DNA from: Sequoia sempervirens
Taxonomy: Eukaryota > Streptophyta > Pinopsida > Cupressales > Cupressaceae
Reading direction: 5' to 3'
DNA: 64,000 nt
Assembly: GCA_007258455.2 (NCBI GenBank)
Contig: VDFB02000001.1
Coordinates: 16,312,322-16,376,321, forward strand
This document shows positions 47,441 through 60,484 of the stretch, piece after piece (positions within the stretch are counted from its first letter, which is position 1; every line of letters begins with the position of its first letter). A program made the position numbers and the translations under genes. The notes under the pieces were generated by a model. That model was not told the DNA's origin. It ran no database searches and worked only from the letters and a program-made list of their open reading frames with translations.

Positions 47441-48880
47441 CCTACATAAACACATCAGACAAACAACATATTAGATCAAATACAATCTAGTATCATGATT
47501 CCCCAAGAAATCCATTTGAATTGCAAAGGAAAAGAAGTGAAATGAAGAACATAAACAAGCATAAACCAAAGATGCTAAATCCTATTCAAATGCAAAGAAA
47601 ACTCTTAATCTCTTTGGCGAGTTGGTGCCAATTTGATGTGGAAATTGGCCCTTTCCCAACTCCTATACAAGCCTTCATGATTTGATGAAGATTTGATCCA
47701 CTTTGTTTATGATTGAAGTGTGCTCCAAGATGAAAATTGGCATAACCTAGCTAAGATCGGATAAAGATGGATGAAAATTGCTATGAATTTGAGTATAATA
47801 ACTTTGCTCAAATTGTGGATGATAAAATGAGGAAAGAAACCTCTAATTTATAGAATGATAGGATCGAGAAATGCCCAAAATGGAGCAATGTGGGACTAAC
47901 ATTCAATTAATGGCAAGGTGTCACTTGACAAGATGAGAATGGATGAGGGATGTGCGCATTTTGATGAATGTGCCCATAAATGCAATTAGGTGATATTTGA
48001 AAATGGTGAAATGACATGTAAGAGGGAAAATAAATAACTTAAATGCCACTTGGCTCAAGGAAAATTGACTTGTTAGGTGAAGTAAATGCCTTGTTGGAAG
48101 GACAAAGTCCACTTGGATTTGAATTCAAATTTGAGATAATATTCCTCCATTATGCCATGTTGAGAGAAAAAAGAGATTTAATAAATGAATTAAATCTATT
48201 TTCATGTGCAAGTGGCAAAAGATAGAGGATGTGACATGGATTAGGATTAAATTAATCAAAGGTTAATTAATTTAATGAAGGATTAGATGATGTGACAAAT
48301 TTGACTTAGATTTATAGGTTAATTTAAATCAAATATGAGAAGAATGTGATACAAAGATTAATTAAGTAAAATATTTCGATTTATTTAATTAAGGGAAATG
48401 AAGTTAGATTAAACTAAATAAGGCTTTAATTTATTTAATTTAATAGGTGGACTTTAGAGATTTAATCAAATAAAATGAATTACTTAATTAAATAGGGAAA
48501 TAAGGTTAATTAGATCAGATTGGGTGAGTTAATTAACAAGGGAGAAAGACTTAATTAGATAAAATGATTTATTTTAACTAAGAGAGGAAAATTGATGAAT
48601 TTAGTCAAATAAGGGTACTCAATTAAATGGTTAGACTGAAGGATAATTCATGATGAAATGGTGTTAATAATTGGGATCAAGTATGTCGGTATATTTCCTA
48701 TGTCTACATTTTACCCCTCTTTGAAGCAAAGTACTTGTTGCATTGATTTAAAGAATAAACTGTCTATATCAAAAGAAAAAGAAAAAAAATTTAAAATTTT
48801 CTCCAGTACTGCCTTAGCAAGAGAGAACATACCAATATACTGCCCTCTAAAGAGATCAGATGAAAACCTTGATTTTTGGG
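47441..48880. other. AT-rich DNA with TTAATTAAAT-type words
   Basis: No gene. From about 48190 to 48620 the words TTAATTAA, AATTAAAT and TTTAATTAAG recur irregularly, perhaps an old LTR or satellite remnant. Confidence 0.5.
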
Positions 48881-49690
48881 TGATCTCGTGAAAAAAGAGG
48901 ACAAAGTGCTTGGCAGGCCCGGGAAGGCTCTAGGAGGTCAAAAGATGAGGTAAAATGCAAAAAAAGATGCAAAATAACCCTCAGGTGGACATAAATGGGA
49001 CCAGGGGTCCAAAACCCTAGAAGGACAGCTAAACGGGGTCAAAAAACCCTAATTTTTAGGCTTAAATAGGCCGCGGGGTGCCACTTCCAATTCATTTTCA
49101 TGTTCATCCTTAGGAGATTCTACGATTTTGAGCTCTGACACTTTGACAAGATGGCACAACGACAACACCCAATGCATATTTCTAACCGAGTCTAGATGTA
49201 TCAGAGACTTCCCTGCACTAGACCACCTGTGAGTCAACTTGACCCGAGCTTATTTTCCATTTTTTTGTGCTCATTTAATGCTTTCAAAACTAGGTCTTTA
49301 GGTGCGATGCCATATTGCACCACTGAAATTTTCAAATTCCGCTGCTCGGTGTTTAAAGTACACCACCATCCCAAGGTGCATCACCAAAATGCTATTTGGA
49401 ATTTAGGTCTAAAATCCAAACTCTTCAATGCTTTCATAAAGTGCACCATCACAGTGGATTTTTAAAAGTAGGGATCCTAAGAAAACTACGCCGCTTTGGC
49501 AAACTACACCATCGCAGTGTAGTTTGAGGATCTGGAAACCCTAGCATCGTAGTTTGCAAATTTCAAACTGCACCGCCTTCACATGTAGTGACACTACAGT
49601 GATTTTTTAGATGCTGAGACTAGTTCAGACAAATTTTTTTTGATGAATTTTAACATAGTGACTTTCCTAATGTAGGAGGAAGCAAGAGAG
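48881..49690. other. Region upstream of PMD pseudogene with hairpins
   Basis: More CpG and GC than the left flank. It contains repeated CACCAT/CACCGC words and two palindromes: 49501-49525 (AAACTACAC / GTGTAGTTT, perfect 9-bp arms) and 49585-49597 (GTAGTG-A-CACTAC). It could be the LTR or leader of the element carrying the PMD frame, but no ends were found. Confidence 0.45.
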
Positions 49691-49699
49691 TTCTATTAG

Positions 49700-50720
49700 G
49701 GCGAGCACAGGTCTCGACAAATTTTTGGGTATTTGTGCAATCTGACCAAGAGGGAGGAAGAGCACCTAGGAGAGATGGGGCTTTGGTACATTGCCTACAC
49801 ACTACCCGTGTGGACACACCTGGACATGATGACAACGCTTTTCAAGAGGTGGCACAATGAGACCTCCTCTTTCCATTTTTCGACCGACGAGGCCATAGTC
49901 ATGTTAGAGGATGTGTGGCAGATTTTGAGATTACCCATCCATGGTGAGTGGGTGATCTATGACATGGCTATTGGGACGGACGCCTGCTATGTCATTTTGG
50001 AGACTGATCAAATTGTATTTTGTGAGGGGAAGATCGAGCTAGAGCGCCACAGGGCCCTAGCATCACCCTACCGCTTGGTGATTGTTTCTATCATATCAGG
50101 CTTTGTTGCCCTAGATCGGCGAGGCTGATATTTCAGTCTTGGTTGGGGGATTTCCTAGGAGCAGATTGTACAACGATGACTGACACTTTTTTCCTGGGGC
50201 CCAGTTTTTCTAGCTTCTCTTTACAGAGACTTTCACGAGTTCACTTACTTACATGGCAGAGCACTTGGAGTGGGGGTCACACTCCTACATATCTAGGCAT
50301 GGGAGCACATCCCCATCCTTTGTCCTTGAGTTGTTCTAGTTCTGATGGAGCCAGATGATCTAGTGGTCTAGAGGTATATAGGGGGCCATTCTTTCACTCA
50401 TACAGGACAACACAGGATTCCTCACTGGAGGAGGGTCCTCAACGATATGTGAATGTTCCAATGGAGGCCATACCTTGGGCAGCCAGGTTGGTTCGATAAT
50501 CTACAGTAGCTGTTCTTTTCTCAGCAAGACCATCTCATGTAGGGGTGAGAGCATACTATGATTGAGATGTACTTGCATGGGAGGGTCCAATGGCAGTTTG
50601 GCAAGCCACAGGATCAGCCTGATGATCAGTATGTGGCTATCTTTGTGAGGATAGTGAGTCAAGGCTCCTAGGGGCGATACATACTTGACCACAAGGCAGT
50701 ACAAAGCTTCATTCAGTTGG
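49700..50720 (+). pseudogene. Plant mobile domain (PMD) protein remnant
   Basis: The open stretch to 50128 has the PMD pattern: GLWYIAYTLPVWTHLDMMTTLFKRW, then the hallmark HNETSSFHFSTDEAIVMLEDV followed by WQILRLPIHGEWV. Downstream, after frameshifts, WLGDFLGADCTT (about 50150), YMAEHLEWGSHSYI (about 50255) and YLHGRVQWQFGKPQDQPDDQY (about 50570-50630) fit later parts of the fold. The upstream frame is closed by a TAG at 49697 and no ATG precedes the domain. PMDs occur in host MAIN/MAIL proteins and in many plant transposons. Repeat-rich surroundings favour the transposon type. Confidence 0.7.
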
Positions 50721-51499
50721 TGGCTAGGCCGTGGCCATATGACTAGGGAGAGGTAGATCCAAGAGCTACACAAGCCTATAAAGATTGGTTCAAGACAACA
50801 CTGAGGCTTACAGTTCTAGGTGTACCCTCTACTCGATGGAGAGCCAAAGGTAGGGGGTAGGCCAAGGTCAGGGAGAAGAGGATCAGGATTAGGAAGGTTG
50901 TGGGCCACCACCGGTTCATCAGGTACATGATCGGGTAGTTTAGGATCAGCTGGTGCAGGATCAGTCGGTTGAAGATCAGCTAGTTTGGGATCAGCCAGTG
51001 GGAGAGGAGAGGTAGGAACAAGATCTGGGGCACAAAAATAGGATCCTGACATTGCCCAGGGCTGGGGAGCAAGATTAGCCCCACGCGCAACCACCACTAC
51101 AGCCAGATCCTAGGGATGGATAGATTTTGCAGCTATAGGCTTAGGTACAAGCACTGACATCTGAGATAGATCAACCTAGGGCTGAGTAGGACCAAGCCAT
51201 TTTGTAGAGGTAGGCCGCAGAGTTATAGGAAACAACAAAGATGGGTCATCGATAATAGCTAGAGGGCATGGCTGCCTCCTCCTCCTAGAACACAATATCA
51301 CTCTAGGCTTATAGAGAGGCTATCCAAGAGGCCGATTACTACAAGATGCATTACCATCAGGCCGCGCCAAGAGCAAGATGAGTAGCATGGGGAGAGAGCA
51401 GGTGGCAAGGGAAGCAGCCAACAAGGCTAGGCCTTTATTTTTTATCAGAGACAAGATTCTTTTTGCACCCTTTTTGGCTTATTTTTTATAGCCCCATGG

Positions 51500-52080
51500 G
51501 CCGATTGTACTTATATATTTGACACTTGATCCAATTCTTGTATTATGATAGTATATTTGATGATATATGAGATGATGATTTTGATGTGATATGATATGTG
51601 ATGCATTTATGGATGCTTTATCTTCTATATTCTTATGTGTAATGATTACATATGATGATGCAATGTGACATATGATGTTATGCTATTATGATGTGATGTA
51701 GTGATTGATGAATGTATGCATTTCTTTTTTTCAATATCTTTTGATGCAATTTTTATGATGATTATGTATGGATGGTGTTATGGTGATGATATGATGCTTT
51801 GATATGATGATATTTTATGATATGATGGTTATGAAAGAAAATGGATTCTTTTGATAAATGATGAGTATGTGATAGTGTAATGGATGCTGAAATACATTAT
51901 GTGAAGATTATGCGATGTTATGGTATGATAAATGATATGATGGATGTAAATGATGCTTATGGGATGATATGATGATCCAAATGTTTTATGATGTTATGAG
52001 ATAATGCTATGATAGTGATATGATGATGCAGATTTTTTATGATGTTTATATGTGATGGATACTTAGAATAACCAATCTAT
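51500..52080. repeat. TGATATGATG-type low-complexity region
   Basis: Words such as TGATATGATG, GATGATATG and TATGATG recur for about 580 bp without a strict period. Probably a degenerate microsatellite. Confidence 0.8.
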
Positions 52081-54050
52081 ATGTATGGAAATGCAGTAGA
52101 TGTTTCTATATGATATGCTATTTAATATGCAATATGTTATATGCTGATGGTTTATGGATGTAGGATGGATGCAATGATATGCAATAATTGTCACGATACC
52201 ATGTTAGCGTGAAAAGAAAGAGATAGAAGAAAGCAAGAGATTCCAGCAAGATATGATGATGATGGTGATGATTTTCTTTCCAAGGAATTGGGATTTTCAA
52301 AGGGCCAACTACCTTATGTTTGATAACACACATAGGTACGATGCATCAAGGTATAAAGAACTAGGAAGGCATTGTACCTAGTTTGATGGAATTTGACTTG
52401 ACAATCAAATGGGAGTATCCTTGTTCACACCTGACATACGAAAAACTTACTAGGATGAACTTCAGGTGCTTCAAACATCTTAGACAAAAAAATACTAAGC
52501 AAGCCTTCCTATGTGGTCAACAAGATATCTAAAACACCTTCCATACACACCTAATAAAGCAAGTATTTGTCGAGGTTATATTACAAAGAAATCCAACAAG
52601 AACAATATATACAAAGATAATGATCATTTCCCCATTCCTATCTCTCTAAATCCTTTTTTTCAAGATATAATTGAGAGGTCCTTGGAATGAGTGCAAATAA
52701 GATAAATCAATAGATCAAGATAAAGCAAACAAACAAGCTAATGTTCTTCAAGACCGCTAGCCAAGACTAAACTACTGTGATGCCTGATGTTGATGTCCAT
52801 TGTAGGAAGGATGCATTCTAGGACATGATGATATTAGATGATTTGATATGGGACTAATTGGATGATAGGATATTGACACAAAGAGTTGACTAACTTTCTT
52901 ACGTACTAACCTAGACTTGAGATTTTGACATTTCGAGTTTTCACTTTTAAACTGCTAGACTTGTTTCTAATTTTTTTACCAAAGGTTAAGGATGACGATC
53001 GATTTATTGTGAGTGATGCTTTTTGTGGGTGAAAGTGAGATGAGATGGATGGATTTTTTTTCAAATATTTGGATGTTTTTGGAGTTTTAAAATGTTTTCA
53101 GGCTGTTTTTGGTATTTTGCAATTTTACAAATGTTTTGATTTTCAAATTTTCAAATGTTTTGGGTTTTCTGAGATTTTGACCAAGAGACTAACCTAAGGA
53201 CCTATCCTAGGGGCCTCGGGGGCTAATCAAAAAATTAGCCTTGCCTACGTTATACACACAAAGACCATGTAGTTCAACTAACATAGATTTGACTATTGAT
53301 GAGATATGAACAAATAGACAACTAGTTTATTATGACGAACTCCTAAAGGACTGACCTAATTGTCTCGGGGGATGATCAAATATCAACCTTGCTTACATTT
53401 AAGCTTAGAGACAACATGGTTCAACAAGACGACTCTATTTTGACTTTGTGAATGAATTTTTGACCTATTTTTGGATTTTTTTGTTTTATGAATGTTTTTG
53501 GCTTTTCTGATTTTCTGATGTTTTTCGATTTTCTGATTTTAGGACTTCAAGAATATACACAAATCTGATCTGATGAGAACATGCTCCTAATGTGATGCAA
53601 TAGACTACTCTGGTAAAGGCAGGACAAATTCACCTTGAGAATGGGTCGAGTAGTACTAGGAGGGATCATGACACGAACATAGGACCAAGCTATGATGCAG
53701 ACACAGGTGGATTATGGATGGTGAAATGGATTGCAATTGAATGATGGAAGCATAATGGATGGATGATGCAGAACAAGTAGCAAAGATCTTGGTGGATGGA
53801 AAGTGCTTATTTATGCAAGGTGCCTATTTTCTAGGTTTTCACCAAGGTACTTGTCCAAAGCACCACCAGAGTGGTTTTCACTAGAGGACGATTTTTCTCT
53901 TTACTATTTTTTATCCTGTTTTTGATTTTTTGATTTTTGTATTTTTGTATTTTTTTTGTTGTCACCAAGAAACCTATTTGCCAGGTTTTCATCAAGGTAA
54001 CCATTTTTTTAGGACATTTTCTATTTTTTTGGATTTTTGGTTCTATACCT
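52081..54050. other. E5 downstream DNA with weak duplications
   Basis: No gene. Two related segments (about 53180-53280 and 53340-53430) share ACCTA..(G)GCCTCGGGGG / GTCTCGGGGG and ACAT.GTTCAAC words. CCAGGTTTTCATCAAGGTA near 53978 echoes TAGGTTTTCACCAAGGTAC near 53832. The 3' LTR of E5 may lie here but I could not define it. Confidence 0.4.
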
Positions 54051-54059
54051 TGTAAGACT

Positions 54060-55141
54060 TAGGCATAAAACTTTTTGAGATGGGAGCTATTCATGGGCTC
54101 TGATAGAGGTTCCCCTTCGGGTGTTGATAACTGATATCCCCCTGAATTATAGCTCGTTGTGATAAAAAATGGTCCCAACTAGTTGGGTTCAAATTTTCCT
54201 TTGTTGTTTGGATTTGGGACATTCTTCTAATTCTCCTTTAGCACCAGTTCTACAACTTGGAAAGTCCTACTTATGATCTTCTTATTATAGCTCCTCTTGA
54301 GTCTTTTCTGATAGACTTGCAAATGATTTAAAGCATCTATATGTCACTCATCTAGTAGCTCCAGCTCATTCAATCTTCATACTCGGTATTCTTCATCCGT
54401 GATGAGGTTTAGTAGTTATATTCTTAGTGACAGGAGCTCAATCTCAATGGGTAATACTGCCTGAGATCCGTAGACTAGGGAAAAGGGAGTGACACCTGTT
54501 GGTATGTGGATGCTGGTTCGATATGCCTAGAGGGCGGGATTTAGCTACAGATACCATTTACGACCTGAGTTATTAACTATCTTTTTGAGAATTTTCAGAA
54601 TGGTTTTATTGGTAGCTTCTGCTTGGCCATTTCCTTGGGGATAATATGGAGTGGAAAAGTGATGTTGGATTTTGAATTTTTCACATAGGTCACAAACCTC
54701 CCAATTCTTGAAAGGTGTCCCATTATCTGAGATAATAGCTTGGGGAACACCATATCAACATATTAAGTAGTTCATGATGAGCTTTGATATCTTTTTTCTA
54801 GTGATGTATGTAATGGGGATGGCTTCCACCCACTTGGTAAAGTACTCAGTGGCGGTTATGATGAATTTGTGACCATTGGATGAGGTGGGAGTTATTTTTC
54901 CAATGAGATTGAACCCCCACTTTGAAAAGGGCCATGGTGTGATAATGGGATGAAGTTCTTGAGCTGGAGCATGGATGAGGTCCCCATGTTGTTGACATTG
55001 TAGGAACCTTTTGATGTATTCATGTGCTTCTCTTTCAATTGTAGGCCAATAATACCCCATCCTCAACAATTTCTTAGCTAGGGTCATTCCACTTGAGTGT
55101 GAACCACATATACCATTATGTACTTTAGTTAAAGCAATCAA
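54060..55141 (-). pseudogene. E5 integrase
   Basis: The first 128 codons are open: VHNGICGSHSSGMTLAKKLL, GYYWPTIEREAHEYIKRFLQCQQHG (zinc region, one Cys visible), WGFNLIGKITP (first Asp of the core replaced by Asn) and TATEYFTKWVEAIPI. Further down, SDNGTPFKN (second Asp), QGNGQAEATNKTI (Glu) and AYRTSIHIPTGVTPFSLVYG are readable to about 54060 with stops. The loss of the first catalytic Asp adds to the evidence of decay. Confidence 0.8.
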
Positions 55142-55539
55142 TGCCTAAGCGTTTAAACAACGTAGTAGGGTTCCTTCTATGTGCCTATGGTAAAGGGTAT
55201 TTCCTAGGATCACAAACTGAGATGCACTTTTTTATAAAGGTTATTTTTAGGCTTGAGGGTAAGTCAATAGGTAGGACCCCTATTTGCAAGTAGGTATAAA
55301 TGTCATGGTACCAAGGATCACTGGGACCAACGATTTTGCACATGAATTTTGACTATAGTAACTTGAATGCAGGCACGAGAAGTTTCTCTACCAAGAATTC
55401 ATGTTTTAGGACATTGCGAGGGATGTCTAGTAAGGATCCAATTGTTGCCATGGTATCTGCTACTCTATTGTTAGCTCTGGGAATCTGCTCAAATGTGATA
55501 TTAATGAATGATTCTTTGAGACTCACTACTAACTTTTGT

Positions 55540-56524
55540 ATGGAGTTATTTTATCATCCTTTGTTTGGTACTCGTCATTCACTTGATTTATTATCAACTG
55601 GGACTCTCCATATACTTTGAGGGTCATGTTGTGCCATTGCACTACTATTCTAAGACCTATGGTTAAAGCCTTATACTTTTCAATGTTGTTAGTGCAGGGA
55701 AATGTCAATTTGTAGGATCTAGGTATATAATCCCCCTATGGGGTGATGAAGAAAACACTAGCTCCTGATTCATGCTGCGTGTAGGAAACATTAAAGTAGA
55801 GTTTCCATTGATCGGCTATGCTGATATTGAAGATGGATTCATCTGAAAACTCTGATACGAGTGGATTCTCTGAATAGATGGGTGCTTCTGCGAGCTAGTT
55901 CGCAATGACTTGACCTTTGATTGCTTTTTGCTCCACATATTCAATATCATATTTTGGTAGTATCATGACCCATTTGGCCATCCTTCCTATGAGAATTTCC
56001 TTTGACAATAGGTACTTTAGGGGATCGATTTTAGCAATGAGTTTAATTTTGTGTCCCGACATGTAATGTTTGAATTTCTATGAAGCAAACACTACTGCTA
56101 GACATGCTTTTTCAATGAATGAGTAGTTTAACTCATGCCCAACCATTGTGTGGATGATGTAATAGATGGCCCTTTATGTCCCATTTTCATTGTGCCGAGC
56201 TAGGAGAGCCCTGAGAGTTGTTGTTGTTGACACATAGAGGATCAATGGCTTTCTTGGGATCAGTGGCATGAGGATTCGAGGTGTGAGTAGATATTCTTTG
56301 ATCTAATTGAAGTATTACTCACACTTTTCATCCCATTTGTCTGCTACTCCCTTCTGGAGTAGGTGAGAATATGGGTTATGCTTGTCTACTAGTTGTGCTA
56401 TGAATTTGTGGATGGAATGAAGCCTGCCTTGGAGGCCTCTCAATTGTTTCAATGTTTTGGGTGCTTCCATCTCAAGTATTGCTTTTACCTTTGTTGGATC
56501 TATTTCAATACCCCTCATTGACAC
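55540..56524 (-). pseudogene. E5 RNase H and second RNase H
   Basis: 56524-56315 encodes the RT thumb/connection (KVKAILEMEAPKTLKQLRGL, QGRLHSIHKFIAQL). The standard RNase H follows with stops (YIIHTMVGHELNYS near 56150, then KWVMILPKYDIEYVEQKAIKGQ near 55950). From about 55800 the Tat-type second RNase H appears: WKLYFNVSYTQHESGASVFF, YKLTFPCTNNIEKYKAL, LKVYGESQLIINQVN. Its first catalytic Asp (usually FDGS) is Asn here. Confidence 0.7.
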
Positions 56525-56548
56525 AATGTAGCCTAGAAACTTTCCTGA

Positions 56549-57321
56549 CTATACGCCAAAGACACACTTCTTTGTATTTAAGCAGACCTTGTACTCCTCT
56601 AGCCTATCAAAAATAGCACTCAAGGTTGCTATGTGATCTCTCCATTTTCTGTATTTTTCTATTATTTCATCAATGTAATCTTCAACAGTCTTATGGATCA
56701 TGCCATGGAAGATTAATGTTATGGCTCTTTGATAGGTTGCCCCATAATTCTTTAGGCCGAATGGCATCATATTCCAGTAGTAGGTCTCCCATGGACAAGT
56801 GAAGGTCGTTTTGTGTTGGTCTTCTTTAGCAATCATTATTTGGTTGTACCGAGAGAAATAGTCCATTAGCGAAAGCATTTCATGTCTTGATGTCATGTCT
56901 ACTATCATGTCAATGTTAAGCAATGGGAAATCATCTTTTGGGCATGCTTTGTTTAGGTCTCTCAAATCCATGCAGATTCAGATGCCTCCATCAGGCTTTG
57001 AGACATGAACCAGATTTGACACCCATTCTGGATAGTCAATTGGTTGTATAAATCCTACATCTAGTAGCTTTTTTAATTCCATCTTGACCAATAGAGCAAT
57101 TTGAGGGTGCATTTACCTTAGTTTTTGTCTGACACCTATTTTTCTTGAGAGTAGAATGCTAAGTGATGAACCACAATCTTTGGATTGAGCTTGGGCCTGT
57201 CAACATAGCTCCATGCAAAATTAACTTGTCTATCTCTCAAGAAGGCTGCTAGGAGTTGTTGTTCCTTTGATAGTAATGATTCTGCATAGAATGTGATGTG
57301 TGGGGTCTCCTCTGTTCCCAA
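56549..57321 (-). pseudogene. E5 reverse transcriptase
   Basis: The pre-RT block is at 57321-57136 (FAWSYVDRPKLNPKIVVHHL). A broken stretch is followed by an open 140-codon segment from 56971: MDLRDLNKACPKDDFPLLNI, SLMDYFSRYNQIMIAKEDQHKT, WNMMPFGLKNYGATYQRA and the catalytic box, which reads YIDEI instead of Y-V-D-D. The second catalytic Asp is therefore lost. The tail is VCLNTKKCVFGV. Confidence 0.85.
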
Positions 57322-58469
57322 GTTGACTTGGTTGCATTTTTTGGCTAGAACCGTTGATTTTTCTCGATGGAGAGCTTTGAGAGGAAGATTGAATCTGCCA
57401 TCCTCGGGCAGCTTAGAGAGGTTTTCACCATTGGGTGCATCCTTGCTTTTACTATTTTTGGGTCAGAGAGTGCTACAGTGTGGTTTTCACTCAAGGACCT
57501 AGAGATTATTCTCAATTTTTCACTTTTGTGACTAAGGGATTTAATCATTTCCCCATAGTATGCATGTGTATCCAGTTCGATGATGAATCTTGCTTTGTGA
57601 TCCCCACATGGAATATTATCCCATATTCCAATGAATTCTGAGAGCACCTCATCATTTTTGAACGTGTCAAGAATTTGTGGTCCTCATTGGTCATAATCGA
57701 TGAGTTGTGGGTAGACCAAGTGGATTTCATGGTTTTGATGGTCAGTGGGCTCAAATGACATAGTACTAATCATGAGAAGAGTGGTATCCTCAAAGAGCAT
57801 GGGTAGGTTGGTTGTGGGATCTTCATCATCACTACTACTATAGATGTCATTTATGTCAAATGTGAAGTTGTCTAAAGGTAGGCCAGTAGATACAGGCAAT
57901 TGTAGGGCAACTATTGTTTGTCGGGGAGTTTTGACCTTTTTAACTAGGGGATTTTGACCACGTATGGTTATACTCAGAGTGCTACACCCAAAGCCAAGAT
58001 TTCTCATTTGTGCTCTAGAATGATGGGTATTAGAAGCCAGTTGTCATTTTTCTCCAGTTTTTGGTTTCTGTCATAGCCCATTGCGAGCATCATGTGTAAA
58101 GATTTACTACTTTCATCCATAGGTAGATTAGCTATTGGTATGTTATCTTGGTATAGGAGATGGGATGGTTCCTCCTCTATGACTTCTCGACTGAGGTCTC
58201 CCCAACTTCTAAAGTTGGAATATCCTTCAAAGCCTAATGTTTGGGATGTGGAGGCTTCATTTGATTGCGTTCATCCTCGTGATCTGGGAGATTGTGGTAA
58301 CTCTCCTACCACAAAAACATTTTTGGGAATTGTATAGTTTCCCCAACCATTATCCTGGATGATGAATTTGATATCAGAGATGGTGGGGATGGTGGGAGTG
58401 GTGGGTGTCTCTGTCGCAGAAGTGGAAGTAAGAGTGACCGGATCAATGTATAGTGTTGATGGGCCTTCA

Positions 58470-58857
58470 TCATTCTTTGGTACTTGAGGGATTTTGTAGT
58501 ATTTTTCCTCTAGGTTCTTGTAGTAAGATTGGTTTGGGATCTCCATGGATGGCGACCTCTTGGCCTTCATATGTAAATTTGACACATTGATGGAAGGTTG
58601 ATGCTACCGCTTGCATTAAATAGATCCACAGACATCCTAGGAGAATGTTATAACGCAAGTCGAGGTCTAGGACCTAACAGGTGGTTTCCATGATAGTTGG
58701 CCCTACTTGAATAAGGAGTTGAATTGTGCCCTCTTTCTTGATCATCATATGCTTTGATTGTAATGCATTTTCCTTTTTCGATGGAATCCTCTAAGATTCT
58801 CAAGTTCTTAATGAGCTTGAGGGAACAAATGTTCAAACTTGCACCTCCATCCACCAA
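58470..58857 (-). pseudogene. E5 aspartic protease
   Basis: MVDGGASLNICSLKLIKNL opens the segment (active-site D-G-G where D-T/S-G is usual). After a frameshift the second block YNILLGCLWIYLMQAVAST appears near 58650, followed by HQCVKFTYEGQEV. Same layout as E1's protease (D-N-G) but a different third residue. Confidence 0.75.
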
Positions 58858-58936
58858 GACCCTCTTGACTTTATTTTTTATGCACTAGGACCTTTAAATG
58901 GAGTGCACGGTTGTGAGATGGTTGAGCATGAAAATA

Positions 58937-59536
58937 CTAGTCAAAGAATGTAAGGAGATTCAGAGTGATGATGTTTCCGACCATAGATTGGAATTGTTTT
59001 GCATCAAGATCTACGGGGATGATGGATGAAGCCAATACTTCCTCAAGGATTTTCTTGTGGGCGGATGAAATTTTTAGCAACTCCATGATGGAGATTTGTG
59101 TTGGGGTTCTTTTCATCTGATCAAGGACATTATAGCTGCTAGGAATAGATCTTGGGTTGGGTACAGGTGCTTTGTTTGACTGAGATGACCCTACAATGGT
59201 AATTTTTCTGCCTCTCTTGGTGACTCCACAATCAAAATGGGCTCCTTTGGTGGTGATGGTAGCACAATATTCATCCAGGGATGTGATGACATGGTCATAC
59301 AAATGATTCATGCTCTTGAAGGTACCCCTCCCCTTATTGGTGTTATTGTTCCCTTTGTTGTTATGGTTAGGCATTAGATTTGTGTAGATTTTGAGGTTTT
59401 GATTTCCAGCTGGCTCCTCACCATTTGTGATTTTTCGATCAATGAGGTCTTGGACCAAGTTATTCAACCTCATGTAGTTGTTAGTGGTATGTCCTTTGAT
59501 TTTATGAAAGTCACAAAGATGGTTTTCATTATACAA
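58937..59536 (-). pseudogene. E5 gag zinc region and spacer
   Basis: 199 open codons. LCDFHKIKGHTTNNYMRLNN is the gag knuckle with the last Cys changed to Tyr, followed by the LVQDLIDRKITNG helix. After an N/K-rich linker come QISIMELLKISSAHKKILEE and VDLDAKQFQSMVGNI, the pre-protease block known from plant gypsy elements. Confidence 0.75.
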
Positions 59537-59539
59537 AGG

Positions 59540-60310
59540 TCATTTCACATCTGGTTCCTGATAATTCTCATAGGTGGGAGCCTTGATGAGGTTTTCGTTT
59601 ATTAATTTCTTCATGATGACCTTGAGTAGTTCCCCAAGGATAGTATACTTCCACTTGGGGAATTTTTGTTTCATTGGGGTGGCCCCCTTTGATCATTGAT
59701 GTTGTTGATCACTTGATTGTTTAATTGTTGTGTTGTTGTATTAGCTTGATGATTGTTTTGATGGTGATTTTGAGGTTGCTGTTACGGTGCGGGTGTGTTT
59801 TTCTGAGGGGCACTGATGACAACTTTGGTGTCGACAACACAATTGTTGGCAATGTTTTTGTTTCTTTCCCATGTGCGAGGTTTTTCATTGTAACTAGTGG
59901 ATGGGAGATTTTTTTGTTTGGGATATGCGGTTGATCCTCCAGGTTTCATCATAAGGGCTCGTTCAATGTTGAGCACCTTGGAGATCAACTCGTCATATGT
60001 TGTGATGCCTTGCACTTTAAGATGGAATGTCAAGGCTCCGTCGAGGTTGGATATGATAGTCAACACTTGTTGTTCCTCCAGTATGAGTCATTTGCTTCAA
60101 TTGGCCTTGGATCGCCATCATTGTAAGAATGAAGCAAATGATTCATCCTTTCCTTGTTTCAAAGCTGATAGTACTGACATCCATTCTAATATTGAATGCA
60201 TATTTTTTGATGAATTCATCTACGATTTCTTGGAACTTTTTGATTCCTGGAGTGAGGTGAGAGAACCAGTCCATGGCTTGGTCTGCCAAACTTCTAGGAA
60301 ATAGTCATAT
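59540..60310 (-). pseudogene. E5 gag core
   Basis: SLADQAMDWFSHLTPGIKKF at about 60300-60240, then EIVDEFIKKYAFNI, is the retrotrans_gag core. After a frameshift 60066-59782 continues with GITTYDELISKVLNIERALM. Capsid-forming by family; broken by stops. Confidence 0.7.
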
Positions 60311-60484
60311 TAGATAGGTATCGTCATATGCGACTTCCATGCAATGAACCTAAAAATCCCTGATGTGATCTTCAGGGTTTCCCATCCCACAGTATTTGTC
60401 AAATTTTGGGATCTCAAAGAATGGTTTCATTACAATACTTATGTCGAATGGATAAGGACACAAGTTAATGGGCATTTTCATGGT

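Noticed and set aside
50816..51097. Proline-rich minus-strand ORF
   Set aside because: Repeated GGATCAG/TGGTGC words give PADPKLxD repeats; antisense to the PMD remnant and without independent support.
52118..52333. Minus-strand ORF with a polyhistidine run
   Set aside because: The His run comes from a GATGATGATG microsatellite; no other coding signal.
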